From assembly GCF_008630935.1 (NCBI RefSeq), contig NZ_CP043908.1:124001-188000 (forward strand): DNA of 64,000 bases, read 5' to 3'. Shown piece after piece: positions 1 to 9,112 of the stretch; the stretch's first letter is position 1, and every line of letters starts with the position of its first letter. A model generated the notes under the pieces. The model did not search any database, was not told where the DNA came from, and was given only the letters and a program-made list of their open reading frames with translations. The position numbers and the translations under genes were made by a program. This DNA comes from Thermodesulfobacterium sp. TA1 (GTDB lineage Bacteria; Desulfobacterota; Thermodesulfobacteria; Thermodesulfobacteriales; Thermodesulfobacteriaceae).

Positions 1-1307
1 ACACCATGATGTTGATGAGTGGGGTTGGGATTGAAATCATCTCCCATGATAACTCCATCAGGTTTTAATATCAGAGAGATCAGCTTTAGCTCTCTAAGTG
101 TAGCTTCATAAGAATGAGAGCTATCTAAATAGACCCAATCTAATTTCTCCGGAACCAGCTTAAGAAAATCCTCAATTAGCCCCTCAACTATAACTACATT
201 ACTGGAATCTAAATAAGGCAACATTCTTAACTTTGTTTCCTCAAGTGCATATTTTGTAGTTAGCTTCCCAAAACCAGTATATGGGCTATTTTGGCCCCAC
301 GAAAATTTCTCTCCAAATTTTCTCCATCTATCAACAAGGTAAATTCTTTTTGGCTTAAGTTCCCTTACCAAGATTTCAGCAAAGTGTCCTCTATAAACCC
401 CTAACTCCGCTCCAACTCCTTCCTTTGGTGCATATTGCAAAATCCATCTCCTGTCATAAAGTCTTTTTATCTCTCCATCAGGGAAACTAACATAACCTAA
501 TGAGTTTATGTATTCAATATCAGGTTTGAGCTTAAAAGTAAATACATCAAGTCTTCTACTTTCTTCTTCTAAACTAAAAGGTGGGAGTTCTTGAATTTCC
601 TTTGAGAGTTCTTCCGATCCTTTTAATTCTTTGTAATATTCTCTTGTCCCTTGATATCCTTGCTCTCGCAAAGACCTAAATTCCTTTTTAAGCTGTTCTT
701 CATTCTTAGCAATACCAAGTTCTTTAATTATCTTATAGCATTTTTCAAATGCAATACTTTCATCAATTTGGTATATGTCTTCAAAGCTTATTGAGAATAC
801 CTTAGAATTTAACTCTTTTAAAAAGGTAAAAATAGCATAAATTTGGAATCTATCCCTTTTCTCTTGATCTATTAGCTCTTGTATCGGAATAGTTTTATCA
901 AAAATTTCCTTTGGAATTTCCTTTTTCATATTAGGTCCCCATATGCCAGTATGTTCGGCAAAATATAGAGATAGAAGACGATTAGTAGAGTCTTTTCGGT
1001 AAAGAAAAAGATGAGCATATCCTACCTTGCAAGCCACTTCCGCCAGTGCAAAGGAAACTTCTTCGGGAACGGTTTCAACACAATGCTTAATTATTTGTGG
1101 CTCTTCTAAAATTCTCAAAATCTCTTCTTTTAATTGTTCATAATCTTTTGTTTCAAGAAATTTTTTGGATACGTAACCATATTGCCTATCAAGGTTAAAG
1201 GGTTCATGCTCTGGAGATTTTAAACCAGTTAACTTAGTAAGCCAATTCGTAAAGTTTGTTCCTCCTGTCCTACGTAGTGTCCAGATTATGAAAGGCTTAG
1301 TTGTCAT
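1..1307 (-). CDS. Sulfotransferase-like / SAM methyltransferase fusion protein (partial, C-terminus beyond window)
   Basis: The frame is open from an ATG at 1307 to the window edge, so about 435 residues are visible and the C-terminus is missing. The N-terminus, MTTKPFIIWTLRRTGGTNF, matches the 5'-phosphosulfate loop region of sulfotransferase-like proteins that act on surface sugars. The region after about residue 290 reads as a class I SAM-dependent methyltransferase: EGVGAELGVYRGHFAEIL is the SAM-binding glycine loop, followed by IYLVDRW, then WVYLDSSHSYEATLREL and PDGVIMGDDF. The start overlaps the end of the upstream glycosyltransferase gene by 11 bp, so it belongs to the polysaccharide operon. 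A role in decorating the exported glycan by sulfation or methylation is inferred; the exact substrate cannot be read from the sequence. Confidence 0.75.
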   Translation of the reverse strand, partial: MTTKPFIIWTLRRTGGTNFTNWLTKLTGLKSPEHEPFNLDRQYGYVSKKFLETKDYEQLKEEILRILEEPQIIKHCVETVPEEVSFALAEVACKVGYAHLFLYRKDSTNRLLSLYFAEHTGIWGPNMKKEIPKEIFDKTIPIQELIDQEKRDRFQIYAIFTFLKELNSKVFSISFEDIYQIDESIAFEKCYKIIKELGIAKNEEQLKKEFRSLREQGYQGTREYYKELKGSEELSKEIQELPPFSLEEESRRLDVFTFKLKPDIEYINSLGYVSFPDGEIKRLYDRRWILQYAPKEGVGAELGVYRGHFAEILVRELKPKRIYLVDRWRKFGEKFSWGQNSPYTGFGKLTTKYALEETKLRMLPYLDSSNVVIVEGLIEDFLKLVPEKLDWVYLDSSHSYEATLRELKLISLILKPDGVIMGDDFNPNPTHQHHG

Positions 1308-4300
1308 TTTTGAACCTCCATATGCTTTTTAATAAACTTTTACTATCAACATACTCAACACTAACATCTGGATCATATAAAATATCTTCTCCTTTTGACA
1401 GAGCAATAAGATACTTTTTATATTCTCTTGCTTCTTCAAAATGTTGTTTCCTTATCACCTCTGTTTTGACCTTTTCAGGGAATTTATTATTAAACTTAAA
1501 ATGTGCAAGAACAGCTTTAAACTCAAGGATCTTGTAAGAAGGAACACCACCTATAAAATGGATCCCCTCTGATAGTCTAATCCATGGTTTGTATTTGAAT
1601 AATGGAAATTTAGAAGCTGTGAAATCATGAAGATTCGCAACATCAGATGCAAGTCTATATCTTAACGATGAAACAGTGGAAACTTTGGTATCAAAGGACC
1701 CTCCATAAAATGTAAAAATAAACGGTTCTTTGTCATAATACTTACAAACATCAAAGGGAGCAAACTTCTCAAAATCTGCATCTTCCAATTTTTTGGGATA
1801 AAATTCTATTAAATCCGCTCTGAGACACTCATAACCTCCTTCTTCCATTTCTTTTATAAATTGGCTAATACTTTTAGTTTTCCAATCTTCATAAATCAAA
1901 AACTCATCCGCATCTACTAACAATACCCACTTACCCCTGGAAAAATTAGACATAATAGCTTGTTGCCATAGAACTCCATAGTGAGAATGTTTGTATGGCA
2001 TATCTGTTGAAAAAAGAACAACATCAGGTTGTTCTAATAAATACTCTCTTGTTCCATCATCTGATAAATTGTCCACTATGAAAAAAGCCTTAATGCCTAA
2101 CTTTCTGTAATGATTCAAAAAGTGATGTATTATACTTTTCTCGTTTCTTACAACAGCTATCAAGTGTCTGTCTTCAGAGATACATTTTATCAAGTTGTTC
2201 TTACTTGAAAGCATTTCAAGTCCATTTCCATAATAATCATAAACTTCCTTACTAAATATAGCAGTAGCATGACAAGTTGGATAAACCTTATAAGGCTTTA
2301 ATTGATTGGTTTTTGATACTTCATACGCTCTTTTGATATCTTCTTCATTATCTAAATGCACCATAACAGCAGGGAAAATTTTTGAAGAAAAATATCTATT
2401 TTCCCAAATACCTACAGGTGTTGCATTAGCAAAGGTCTTTCTTCTAATATAAGTTAAGTAATTCTCGTTTTGTGGTGTAATACCTGCTGTTTTAAGCAAA
2501 TCTCCCACCAGCTTATCTTCCATAATAGAATTGTTTTCTATTATCTGTCCAATTTCTGATTTTCTAATTTTTATAAGTTTGTCTATAGCGATACGAGAAA
2601 GGGAATAACCAGTTGAACCTTCTGCATAGATAGATGGTTCGTATGACTTATCTATTTTTGTTCTATATAAAATATTTTTGGATTTTTGTTGATGCCAAGA
2701 TCTGTCGGTACCTCCGATATTTCTTTTAACTATTCTTCCATAATAATTATGTTTTCTATACGATAACATTGAGAAAAACCATTCAGCATTCAAAAGGGAA
2801 TCATCGTCAATTTTATAGACATACATAAATTGTGTATTATAAAATATCCACTCGTATAGAGCTAAACTTTTTTGTGGTAAAAATTCGTATTCATCAGGGA
2901 CAGGAAGATATAAAACATTATCTTTCAACTCTAATTTTTCAGAACCTCCAACACAAATTATATATGGAATCTTATACTTTTCTAAGTCTTTCAACCAAGT
3001 TTCTTTAATGGTTTTTATCCTTGTTGATAAATTTTTTTGACAAGAATAGACAACAACTAAAGTATCCGAGAAGTAGTTATCTTTTAAAAATGGATGAGGA
3101 TTATTTTTAGTAAACTCTATTAAATCTAAATACTCCCCTCCAAGCTTTTCTTTAACTATATCTTCAATCATTATTAAATACGCATCCAAATTCTTAGAAT
3201 TAAGGTTTTCTGAATTAAATATTCTATAAAGAATGGATAACAAGAGAGGATTCTGTGCAGAAATTCCTTCTAACATCGTAATAAGCTTTGATAAAACCCT
3301 TTCTAGTAGTAATTCATTCTTAGTTGTAATAGCATAATAATTCAAGAAATCAACAGCGATAAGACTGTCCTCTAATGAAAAGGATGTGGAATACAACAAC
3401 GAATCTGCCAATTTCACCGCATAATCAAACTCTTTGTTTAAAATTCTCTTTCCTAATTCTAATAAACTTTCTTGATAGGAAGATTTAGGGACGGGATAAA
3501 GTTTTAGAATTTCTCCTGGCAACTTTGAATGATAAGTTGAGATAAGTTCATTATAGGTCTCTTCATCAATTAAAGGATGGGATAAAATACCTACCAAATC
3601 TTCATAGTTATCCAAAAGGGAGAGATAAAGCTTCTTAATTTCCATTTTTAAGCTTTTGTTGCTAAGTATATATATCAATATTTCTCTTAGAATTTGATAA
3701 ACATCAACATTATTATACCTTTTAAAGAATATCAAATCTGAATATAAGTTCAAATAGTAAGTGTCCTGTTCTTCAAAACTATCTTTCTCCCAAAAATTGG
3801 CGATATTATTAAACCTATTAAATGAAATCTCCAATTCACTAATTTTAAGGTTATTAAGTTTATACAAACGCCAAAATTCTGGACACAGTCCATAAACTCT
3901 AATAGTTGCTTCAATTAGATCCTTTTTTGTCCATTCTGGAAGATAATAATAAAGATGAAGAATCTCTACTAATCCTTGGATTAAATTAACATTATATAGC
4001 CTAGAGAACCAACGATCCTCTTTCTCAAAGTTATCTAAGAAATAAATATAAGCATAAATCAGTTTATCTAAAGCTTTTGCATCAATTTTCTGAGTTAAGA
4101 AAGCTTCCTTTACTTTTTTAATTGTGTATAAAATGCAAGGAGCATTAAGCCAACCTTTAGATTTAGGTAGTTCATATAAAATTTGCTCTACAGCTTCAAA
4201 ATTTTCATCGTTTATTTCCAAACTCATTCTTAAAGATAAGCTAAAGGCATCTTTTGAATTTTTCAACTTTTCCTTTACCTGAGATAACGGCATAATTTTA

Positions 4301-5778
4301 TTTAGAAAATTCAAATCTGCTTCAAACAAACAAAATAAATTAATCAGTGTTAAACAAATGTAGTATTTTAATTCAGGAAAACGCATAAAAAGATAAATAG
4401 TCGTAGGATTATGAAGAATTTGTTTTTGAACTATGGAATAAACCAAATTACTATGTTCTGGTCCTATATTTTTATCTTTAAAATTCAATACAAGTTCTAA
4501 GTTGAGCTGTTTTAAAAGTTTATTTAGCAATAAAAACTTATTATCAAGTTTAAAAGATTTAACAAAAAGTTGGCTAAAAGTAGTCAGATCTATTTTATCT
4601 TTAAAAAGATACCAAAGGTTCAATCTCTCTATTAATCTACACAAAGAAATTTTAGCTTGTTCTGATAATTCATTAACCAAATTAGAACATGATAAATGTT
4701 CCAATGTATGAAGCACTTTATATTGTATTTCAAAATCATCCAACGGTAATGTATCAATTTCAGCAAGGAATTTTTCAAATTTTTCTAATATTTCTTCCCT
4801 TTTCAGCTTGAATGTTTTAAATTCCTTTTCATTAGCAACAACTCTAATAATTAGTTCTTCATCCTCAAAAAAATTCCAAATAAGTGAAGGAACTTCTACT
4901 TCTATAACTTCTATAAAATCATACGATCTCAACACTGAATTAGCATATACTTCCTGTTGTTGTGAAGAATTTTGTATTATAATTTTTGTTTTGGTTAGTG
5001 ATTCCTTAGAAGTGTCAAAATGAGAGTTATTATTGTATAAATAAATATAAAACATAGTAAAAGGTAACTGATTTAGGAAGAAAGTTTTTGAAATTATTTT
5101 TTTGTCTTTTACACTTATAGTTATAAGATGGTCATCATCATCAAAAAAAATTAAGGGCAAACCAATTTTAAACCCATACCTTCCATTTCCTATTCCCGCA
5201 TTCAAAAGATCCTGTCTAAACAAATTTGCTACACCCTTAACGACAGGTTTTCCATCTATTGAAACAACGAATTCTACATTGTCGTCTAAATTTTCTTTAT
5301 CAACTATCCACCCATAAATGTAAAAGGTTCTTATATGATCAATATATCCAACCAGCTTTTCCTCTTCAGAAAAAATTTCCTTTATTAATTCAACATTTTC
5401 ATAATCCGAAACAAAATCTAAATTTACATTATTTACATAATTAACACGTCTTCCTTCATTTCTACCGTATAAAACAAAATGTTCAAAGCCACAAAGAAAC
5501 TGTCCTTTTAAGACAGCTTCTCTGACATCGGGATTATTCTGAAGATATGATTTTTCATCAAAAAAAGGATTAGGAGATACTTGATGTGTCTTTACAAGTT
5601 TCTTGTAAATTTCAAATAATTTTCTCTTATCAGTTTCATTAATATTGTATTGTTTTCTGAACCATTCAGGATCAAATTCATTAAACATTAATTTTTCACC
5701 TTTACTCATCTTTGACTTATTAAGGAAGATTTTCTTTAAAGATTTTCTTAGTCTGTTTAAAAAAGCTTTATTGTTCAT
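1297..5778 (-). CDS. Giant multidomain glycosyltransferase (1493 aa)
   Basis: Several blocks can be read in order. Residues about 33-110 carry the tyrosine/aspartate-rich repeat often found in front of surface glycosyltransferases (FDEKSYLQNNPDVREAV ... HFVLYGRNEGRR). About 140-215 is a small beta domain of the GYIDHI...YGWIVD type. About 330-900 is a long helical region with no recognised motif. About 900-1150 resembles a galactosyltransferase (GT31-like) fold (VVVYSCQKN, VYKIDDDSLL with a DDD metal-binding motif). About 1195-1420 is a GT2/GT92-type domain (AVVRNEKSIIHHFLNHY, IVDNLSDDGT, LLVDADEFL). Two catalytic domains suggest it adds two different sugars. It lies 26 bp after rfbD and overlaps the sulfotransferase-methyltransferase gene. 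Sugar specificity is unknown. Confidence 0.8.
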   Translation of the reverse strand: MNNKAFLNRLRKSLKKIFLNKSKMSKGEKLMFNEFDPEWFRKQYNINETDKRKLFEIYKKLVKTHQVSPNPFFDEKSYLQNNPDVREAVLKGQFLCGFEHFVLYGRNEGRRVNYVNNVNLDFVSDYENVELIKEIFSEEEKLVGYIDHIRTFYIYGWIVDKENLDDNVEFVVSIDGKPVVKGVANLFRQDLLNAGIGNGRYGFKIGLPLIFFDDDDHLITISVKDKKIISKTFFLNQLPFTMFYIYLYNNNSHFDTSKESLTKTKIIIQNSSQQQEVYANSVLRSYDFIEVIEVEVPSLIWNFFEDEELIIRVVANEKEFKTFKLKREEILEKFEKFLAEIDTLPLDDFEIQYKVLHTLEHLSCSNLVNELSEQAKISLCRLIERLNLWYLFKDKIDLTTFSQLFVKSFKLDNKFLLLNKLLKQLNLELVLNFKDKNIGPEHSNLVYSIVQKQILHNPTTIYLFMRFPELKYYICLTLINLFCLFEADLNFLNKIMPLSQVKEKLKNSKDAFSLSLRMSLEINDENFEAVEQILYELPKSKGWLNAPCILYTIKKVKEAFLTQKIDAKALDKLIYAYIYFLDNFEKEDRWFSRLYNVNLIQGLVEILHLYYYLPEWTKKDLIEATIRVYGLCPEFWRLYKLNNLKISELEISFNRFNNIANFWEKDSFEEQDTYYLNLYSDLIFFKRYNNVDVYQILREILIYILSNKSLKMEIKKLYLSLLDNYEDLVGILSHPLIDEETYNELISTYHSKLPGEILKLYPVPKSSYQESLLELGKRILNKEFDYAVKLADSLLYSTSFSLEDSLIAVDFLNYYAITTKNELLLERVLSKLITMLEGISAQNPLLLSILYRIFNSENLNSKNLDAYLIMIEDIVKEKLGGEYLDLIEFTKNNPHPFLKDNYFSDTLVVVYSCQKNLSTRIKTIKETWLKDLEKYKIPYIICVGGSEKLELKDNVLYLPVPDEYEFLPQKSLALYEWIFYNTQFMYVYKIDDDSLLNAEWFFSMLSYRKHNYYGRIVKRNIGGTDRSWHQQKSKNILYRTKIDKSYEPSIYAEGSTGYSLSRIAIDKLIKIRKSEIGQIIENNSIMEDKLVGDLLKTAGITPQNENYLTYIRRKTFANATPVGIWENRYFSSKIFPAVMVHLDNEEDIKRAYEVSKTNQLKPYKVYPTCHATAIFSKEVYDYYGNGLEMLSSKNNLIKCISEDRHLIAVVRNEKSIIHHFLNHYRKLGIKAFFIVDNLSDDGTREYLLEQPDVVLFSTDMPYKHSHYGVLWQQAIMSNFSRGKWVLLVDADEFLIYEDWKTKSISQFIKEMEEGGYECLRADLIEFYPKKLEDADFEKFAPFDVCKYYDKEPFIFTFYGGSFDTKVSTVSSLRYRLASDVANLHDFTASKFPLFKYKPWIRLSEGIHFIGGVPSYKILEFKAVLAHFKFNNKFPEKVKTEVIRKQHFEEAREYKKYLIALSKGEDILYDPDVSVEYVDSKSLLKSIWRFKNDN

Positions 5779-5804
5779 AAGGTCTTTTACCTCCTTATAC
5801 CTCC

Positions 5805-6635
5805 TTACACTTGTTTAAACAGCTCCATCCACTCCTCAAACTCTTCTCCAAGCTCTTTTTCTATTTTTTTACAGCTCATGGCAGAAAAGTCTGGCCTTTT
5901 GGCAGGAAGATTAAAGATCTCCTTTTGCACCGGGATTAGCAGTTTGTTTATTCCTAAAAGCTTTAGAGCAAGCTTTGCCCACTCGTAGCGAGAGGTATAA
6001 CCTCTTGGCACAAGATGGTAAAGTCCATGTAAGCCCTTATCAAGAGCTTTTAGAGTCTTCTCTACTATAAATCCTGTGTAGGTTGGCACTGAAACTTCGT
6101 TAAAGGCTATATGCAATACCTCTCTGTCTTTTGCCCACTGCAAAAGCTTGTAGATAAAGTTTTGAGTCCCCTCTCCGTAAACCCAGCTTACACGAAAGAT
6201 CAAATAACTGTCCTCAAGAACCTGTTTTATTAACTCCTCCCCTAAGAGCTTGCTTTTTCCATACTGACTTAAAGGGTTTGGAGCGTCCTCTTCGGTGTAT
6301 AGCCCTTGCTTTGTCCCGTCAAAGACGTAGTCAGTGGAATAATGGACAAGCCTTGCTTTAACTTCCTTGCAAGCTATGGCTAAGTTGTAAGGTCCTACGG
6401 CATTTACACTAAAAGCTTTTATAACTTCGGTTTCTGCTAAATCTACCTGATTGTATGCTGAGCAATTTATAACCACCTTTGGCCTGTAATCTCTTACTAA
6501 ACGATAAACGTCGTCAAATCGTGAAACGTCAAGATCTGATCTTTTTAAAGCTAAAAATTCTAAACCTTGTAAAGATAAATGCTTTGAAAACTCCCTTCCA
6601 AGCTGTCCGCCTGCACCGACTACTAAAAACCTCAT
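5805..6635 (-). CDS. rfbD: dTDP-4-dehydrorhamnose reductase
   Basis: This enzyme carries out the last step of dTDP-L-rhamnose synthesis, the NAD(P)H reduction of dTDP-4-dehydro-L-rhamnose. The 276-residue protein has the Rossmann glycine motif GAGGQLGRE at its N-terminus, NCSAYNQVDLAE, and the catalytic pair YSTDYVFDG ... YGKSKLLGE (YxxxK). The length is slightly below the usual 285-300. The start overlaps the rfbB stop by 4 bp, showing translational coupling. All four rfb genes are present in the order A-C-B-D, so the cluster can supply its own activated rhamnose. Confidence 0.93.
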   Translation of the reverse strand: MRFLVVGAGGQLGREFSKHLSLQGLEFLALKRSDLDVSRFDDVYRLVRDYRPKVVINCSAYNQVDLAETEVIKAFSVNAVGPYNLAIACKEVKARLVHYSTDYVFDGTKQGLYTEEDAPNPLSQYGKSKLLGEELIKQVLEDSYLIFRVSWVYGEGTQNFIYKLLQWAKDREVLHIAFNEVSVPTYTGFIVEKTLKALDKGLHGLYHLVPRGYTSRYEWAKLALKLLGINKLLIPVQKEIFNLPAKRPDFSAMSCKKIEKELGEEFEEWMELFKQV

Positions 6636-7621
6636 TTATAAACCTTCTCCCAAAGGTCGTAAAGCTCTCTTTCCTTCTTTTTTACCCATTCTAAGTTGTT
6701 TATATACCACTTTATGGTTTCCTTAATACCTTCTTCAAACCCTACCTTTGGTTCCCAATCAAGCTCTCTCTTTACTTTGTCTAAGCTCATGAAATAGCGA
6801 AAGTCATGCCCAGGGCGGTCTTTAACAAAGGTTATTAAACTCTCCGGCTTCCCCATCAACCTAAGTATTGTCTTTACCACCTCAATGTTTCTTCTTTCAT
6901 CTGGTCCAGGTATGTTGTATATTTCTCCTACTTTTCCTCTCTCTATCGCTACCATCACCGCAGATGCACAGTCTTCCACATAAAGCCACTGCCTTACGTT
7001 AAAACCATTTCCGTAAACTGGAATAGGTTCATCTTTTAAGGCTCTTAAAATGACTACAGGAATAAATTTTTCCGGATACTGCCATGGACCGTAGTTGTTT
7101 GAAGGTCTAAGGGTTATTACAGGTAGTTTGTAGGTTCTGTAGTAAGCCCGTCCAAGCATGTCTGCTGAGGCTTTACTCACTGAGTAGGGAGAATTGGGAG
7201 CTAAGGGCGACTCCTCGGTAAACTGTCCATCATCCCCCAACTCTCCGTATACTTCATCGGTAGATATGTTGATAAATCTTTCGACTTTAAACTCCTTTGA
7301 AGCATCTAAGAGGTTTAAAGTGCCTTCCACGTTTGACCTTACGAACCTTAAAGGGTCAAGTATGCTTCTATCTACATGACTTTCTGCAGCAAAATGAACT
7401 ACAACTTCTGGTCTAAAGTCTTCAAAGATGTTAAATACCTTTTCTCTATCTGTTAGGTCCGCATGATAAAACACATACTGCCCTTCTACTTCGCGAAGCC
7501 TTTCTAAGTCTCCGGCGTAGGTTAAAGCATCTAAAACTGCAACTTCCATCCCCCTTTTTACCGCTAACTTTGTAAAGGCACTACCTATAAAACCTGCTCC
7601 ACCTGTAATTAGAATCTTCAT
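6632..7621 (-). CDS. rfbB: dTDP-glucose 4,6-dehydratase
   Basis: Converts dTDP-glucose to dTDP-4-keto-6-deoxyglucose, the second step of dTDP-rhamnose synthesis. It is a 329-residue extended short-chain dehydrogenase with GGAGFIGSAF (NAD binding), FAAESHVDRSI, STDEVYGELG and the catalytic YSVSKASADML; RPSNNYGPWQYPEKFIP is typical of RmlB. It starts directly after the rfbC stop and overlaps rfbD by 4 bp, as expected for one polycistronic message. Confidence 0.96.
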   Translation of the reverse strand: MKILITGGAGFIGSAFTKLAVKRGMEVAVLDALTYAGDLERLREVEGQYVFYHADLTDREKVFNIFEDFRPEVVVHFAAESHVDRSILDPLRFVRSNVEGTLNLLDASKEFKVERFINISTDEVYGELGDDGQFTEESPLAPNSPYSVSKASADMLGRAYYRTYKLPVITLRPSNNYGPWQYPEKFIPVVILRALKDEPIPVYGNGFNVRQWLYVEDCASAVMVAIERGKVGEIYNIPGPDERRNIEVVKTILRLMGKPESLITFVKDRPGHDFRYFMSLDKVKRELDWEPKVGFEEGIKETIKWYINNLEWVKKKERELYDLWEKVYK

Positions 7622-8188
7622 TTACAGTAAGTCCTCCTTTGAAAGGTCCTTTAGTTTTGGTAGCTTTGCGTCTTTTTCGGAAAGAATCACCCTTTCCACA
7701 AGATTAGTGGGCCACTCTATGCCAATGTCTGGATCGTTCCACAAGATACCCGCATCATGAGTAGGTGAATATTCGCTGTGGGAGACTTTGTAGATCACTT
7801 CTGCATAATCGGACACCACCAAAAATCCATGGGCAAAACCAGGTGGAATCCAAAGCATATGCCTGTTTTCTTCCGAAAGATAGACTCCTACCCATTTCCC
7901 AAAAGTGGGACTTCCAATCCTTATATCCACCGCAACGTCAAATATGACACCCCTTATGCACCTTACCAACTTTCCTTGAACCGCAGGACGCTTTTGATAG
8001 TGTAGACCTCTCAAAACTCCCTTCTTGGACCCAGAATGGTTGTCCTGAATAAAATCAAAACCAATTCCTGCCCTTTCAAAGTCGGACCTTTTATAGGTTT
8101 CAAGAAAGAATCCTCTGTCATCGGAAAAAAGCTTTGGTTTAATCAGTATTACTTCAGGAATCTGTAAGGGTTCAAATTCAAAAGGCAT
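7622..8188 (-). CDS. rfbC: dTDP-4-dehydrorhamnose 3,5-epimerase
   Basis: This cupin-fold epimerase makes the L-rhamno configuration. The 188 residues contain the family motifs [31 protein letters not shown] (His of the active site), [11 protein letters not shown] and [12 protein letters not shown]. Length is normal. The start overlaps the rfbA 3' end by 11 bp, and the stop abuts the rfbB start with no gap. Confidence 0.95.
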   Translation of the reverse strand: MPFEFEPLQIPEVILIKPKLFSDDRGFFLETYKRSDFERAGIGFDFIQDNHSGSKKGVLRGLHYQKRPAVQGKLVRCIRGVIFDVAVDIRIGSPTFGKWVGVYLSEENRHMLWIPPGFAHGFLVVSDYAEVIYKVSHSEYSPTHDAGILWNDPDIGIEWPTNLVERVILSEKDAKLPKLKDLSKEDLL

Positions 8189-9074
8189 GGATTTCTTCCT
8201 CCGCCAAAGCTTTTAGATATTTTCCGTACTTAGTTTTTGCGCACCTTTTGGCAAGCTTTAGAAGTTGTTCTCGGTCTATCCAACCGTTCCTGTAGGCGAT
8301 CTCTTCAACACTGCCTATCATTAAACCCGTTTTGGTTTCTACGGTAGAAACAAACTCCCCTGCCTCAAGGAAGCTATCATGTGTTCCCGCATCAAACCAA
8401 GCAAAACCCCTTCCAAGAAGACTAACCTTAAGAGTTCTTTCCTTTAAATACTCTTCAAGAAGGGACGTGATCTCGTATTCTCCCCTCGCAGAAGGTTTTA
8501 CCCTTTGGAGCTTTTCCGAAACAGTAGAGTCAAACATATAAACACCGATTACCGCATAGCTGGACTTTGGATGTTCGGGTTTTTCCTCTATGCTCAGGAC
8601 GTTACCCTGCTCGTCAAACTCCACTATGCCAAACCTCTTTGGGTCAGACACGTGGTAGGCAAACACATAAGCTCCGCCGTTGTTTATTACGTGGTCTTTA
8701 GCTTTTTCTAAGACCTCTTGCAAACCATGTCCGTACAGAATGTTGTCCCCAAGCACCACCATTAAGGAGCAGTCCTTTTCCTCAAGGTTTTCGCAGGCGA
8801 TCTTTACCGCATGGGACAGTCCAAGGGGTTCTGGCTGGGAAGTGTATTTGATATTCATGCCAAGTGCTTCACCATAGCCAAGCAGACCCACAAACTTATC
8901 CTTATCCTGAGGATTGATCACTACTGTGACATCTCTTACCTTAGCAAGCATAAGCAGGGAAAGGGAGTAGTAGATCATTGGCTTGTTGTATATGGGCAAA
9001 AAGTGTTTGTTGACGGTTAGAGTGACCGGATAAAGTCTTGTCCCTGAGCCCCCTGCTAATAATACTCCAACCAT
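8178..9074 (-). CDS. rfbA: Glucose-1-phosphate thymidylyltransferase
   Basis: The first enzyme of dTDP-rhamnose synthesis: glucose-1-phosphate plus dTTP gives dTDP-glucose. The N-terminal nucleotidyltransferase signature [14 protein letters not shown] is followed by [17 protein letters not shown]. Also present are [31 protein letters not shown] and [13 protein letters not shown]. The 298 residues are of standard length. It lies 38 bp after the kpsD stop, within the same minus-strand operon. Confidence 0.96.
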   Translation of the reverse strand: MVGVLLAGGSGTRLYPVTLTVNKHFLPIYNKPMIYYSLSLLMLAKVRDVTVVINPQDKDKFVGLLGYGEALGMNIKYTSQPEPLGLSHAVKIACENLEEKDCSLMVVLGDNILYGHGLQEVLEKAKDHVINNGGAYVFAYHVSDPKRFGIVEFDEQGNVLSIEEKPEHPKSSYAVIGVYMFDSTVSEKLQRVKPSARGEYEITSLLEEYLKERTLKVSLLGRGFAWFDAGTHDSFLEAGEFVSTVETKTGLMIGSVEEIAYRNGWIDREQLLKLAKRCAKTKYGKYLKALAEEEIHAF

Positions 9075-9112
9075 TTTGCAAAACGCTCCATTTTATGTAA
9101 TACACTATGTTT

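Noticed and set aside
1301-5444. Several plus-strand open frames opposite the giant glycosyltransferase
   Set aside because: They lack ribosome sites and family motifs and lie wholly within a well-supported minus-strand gene.
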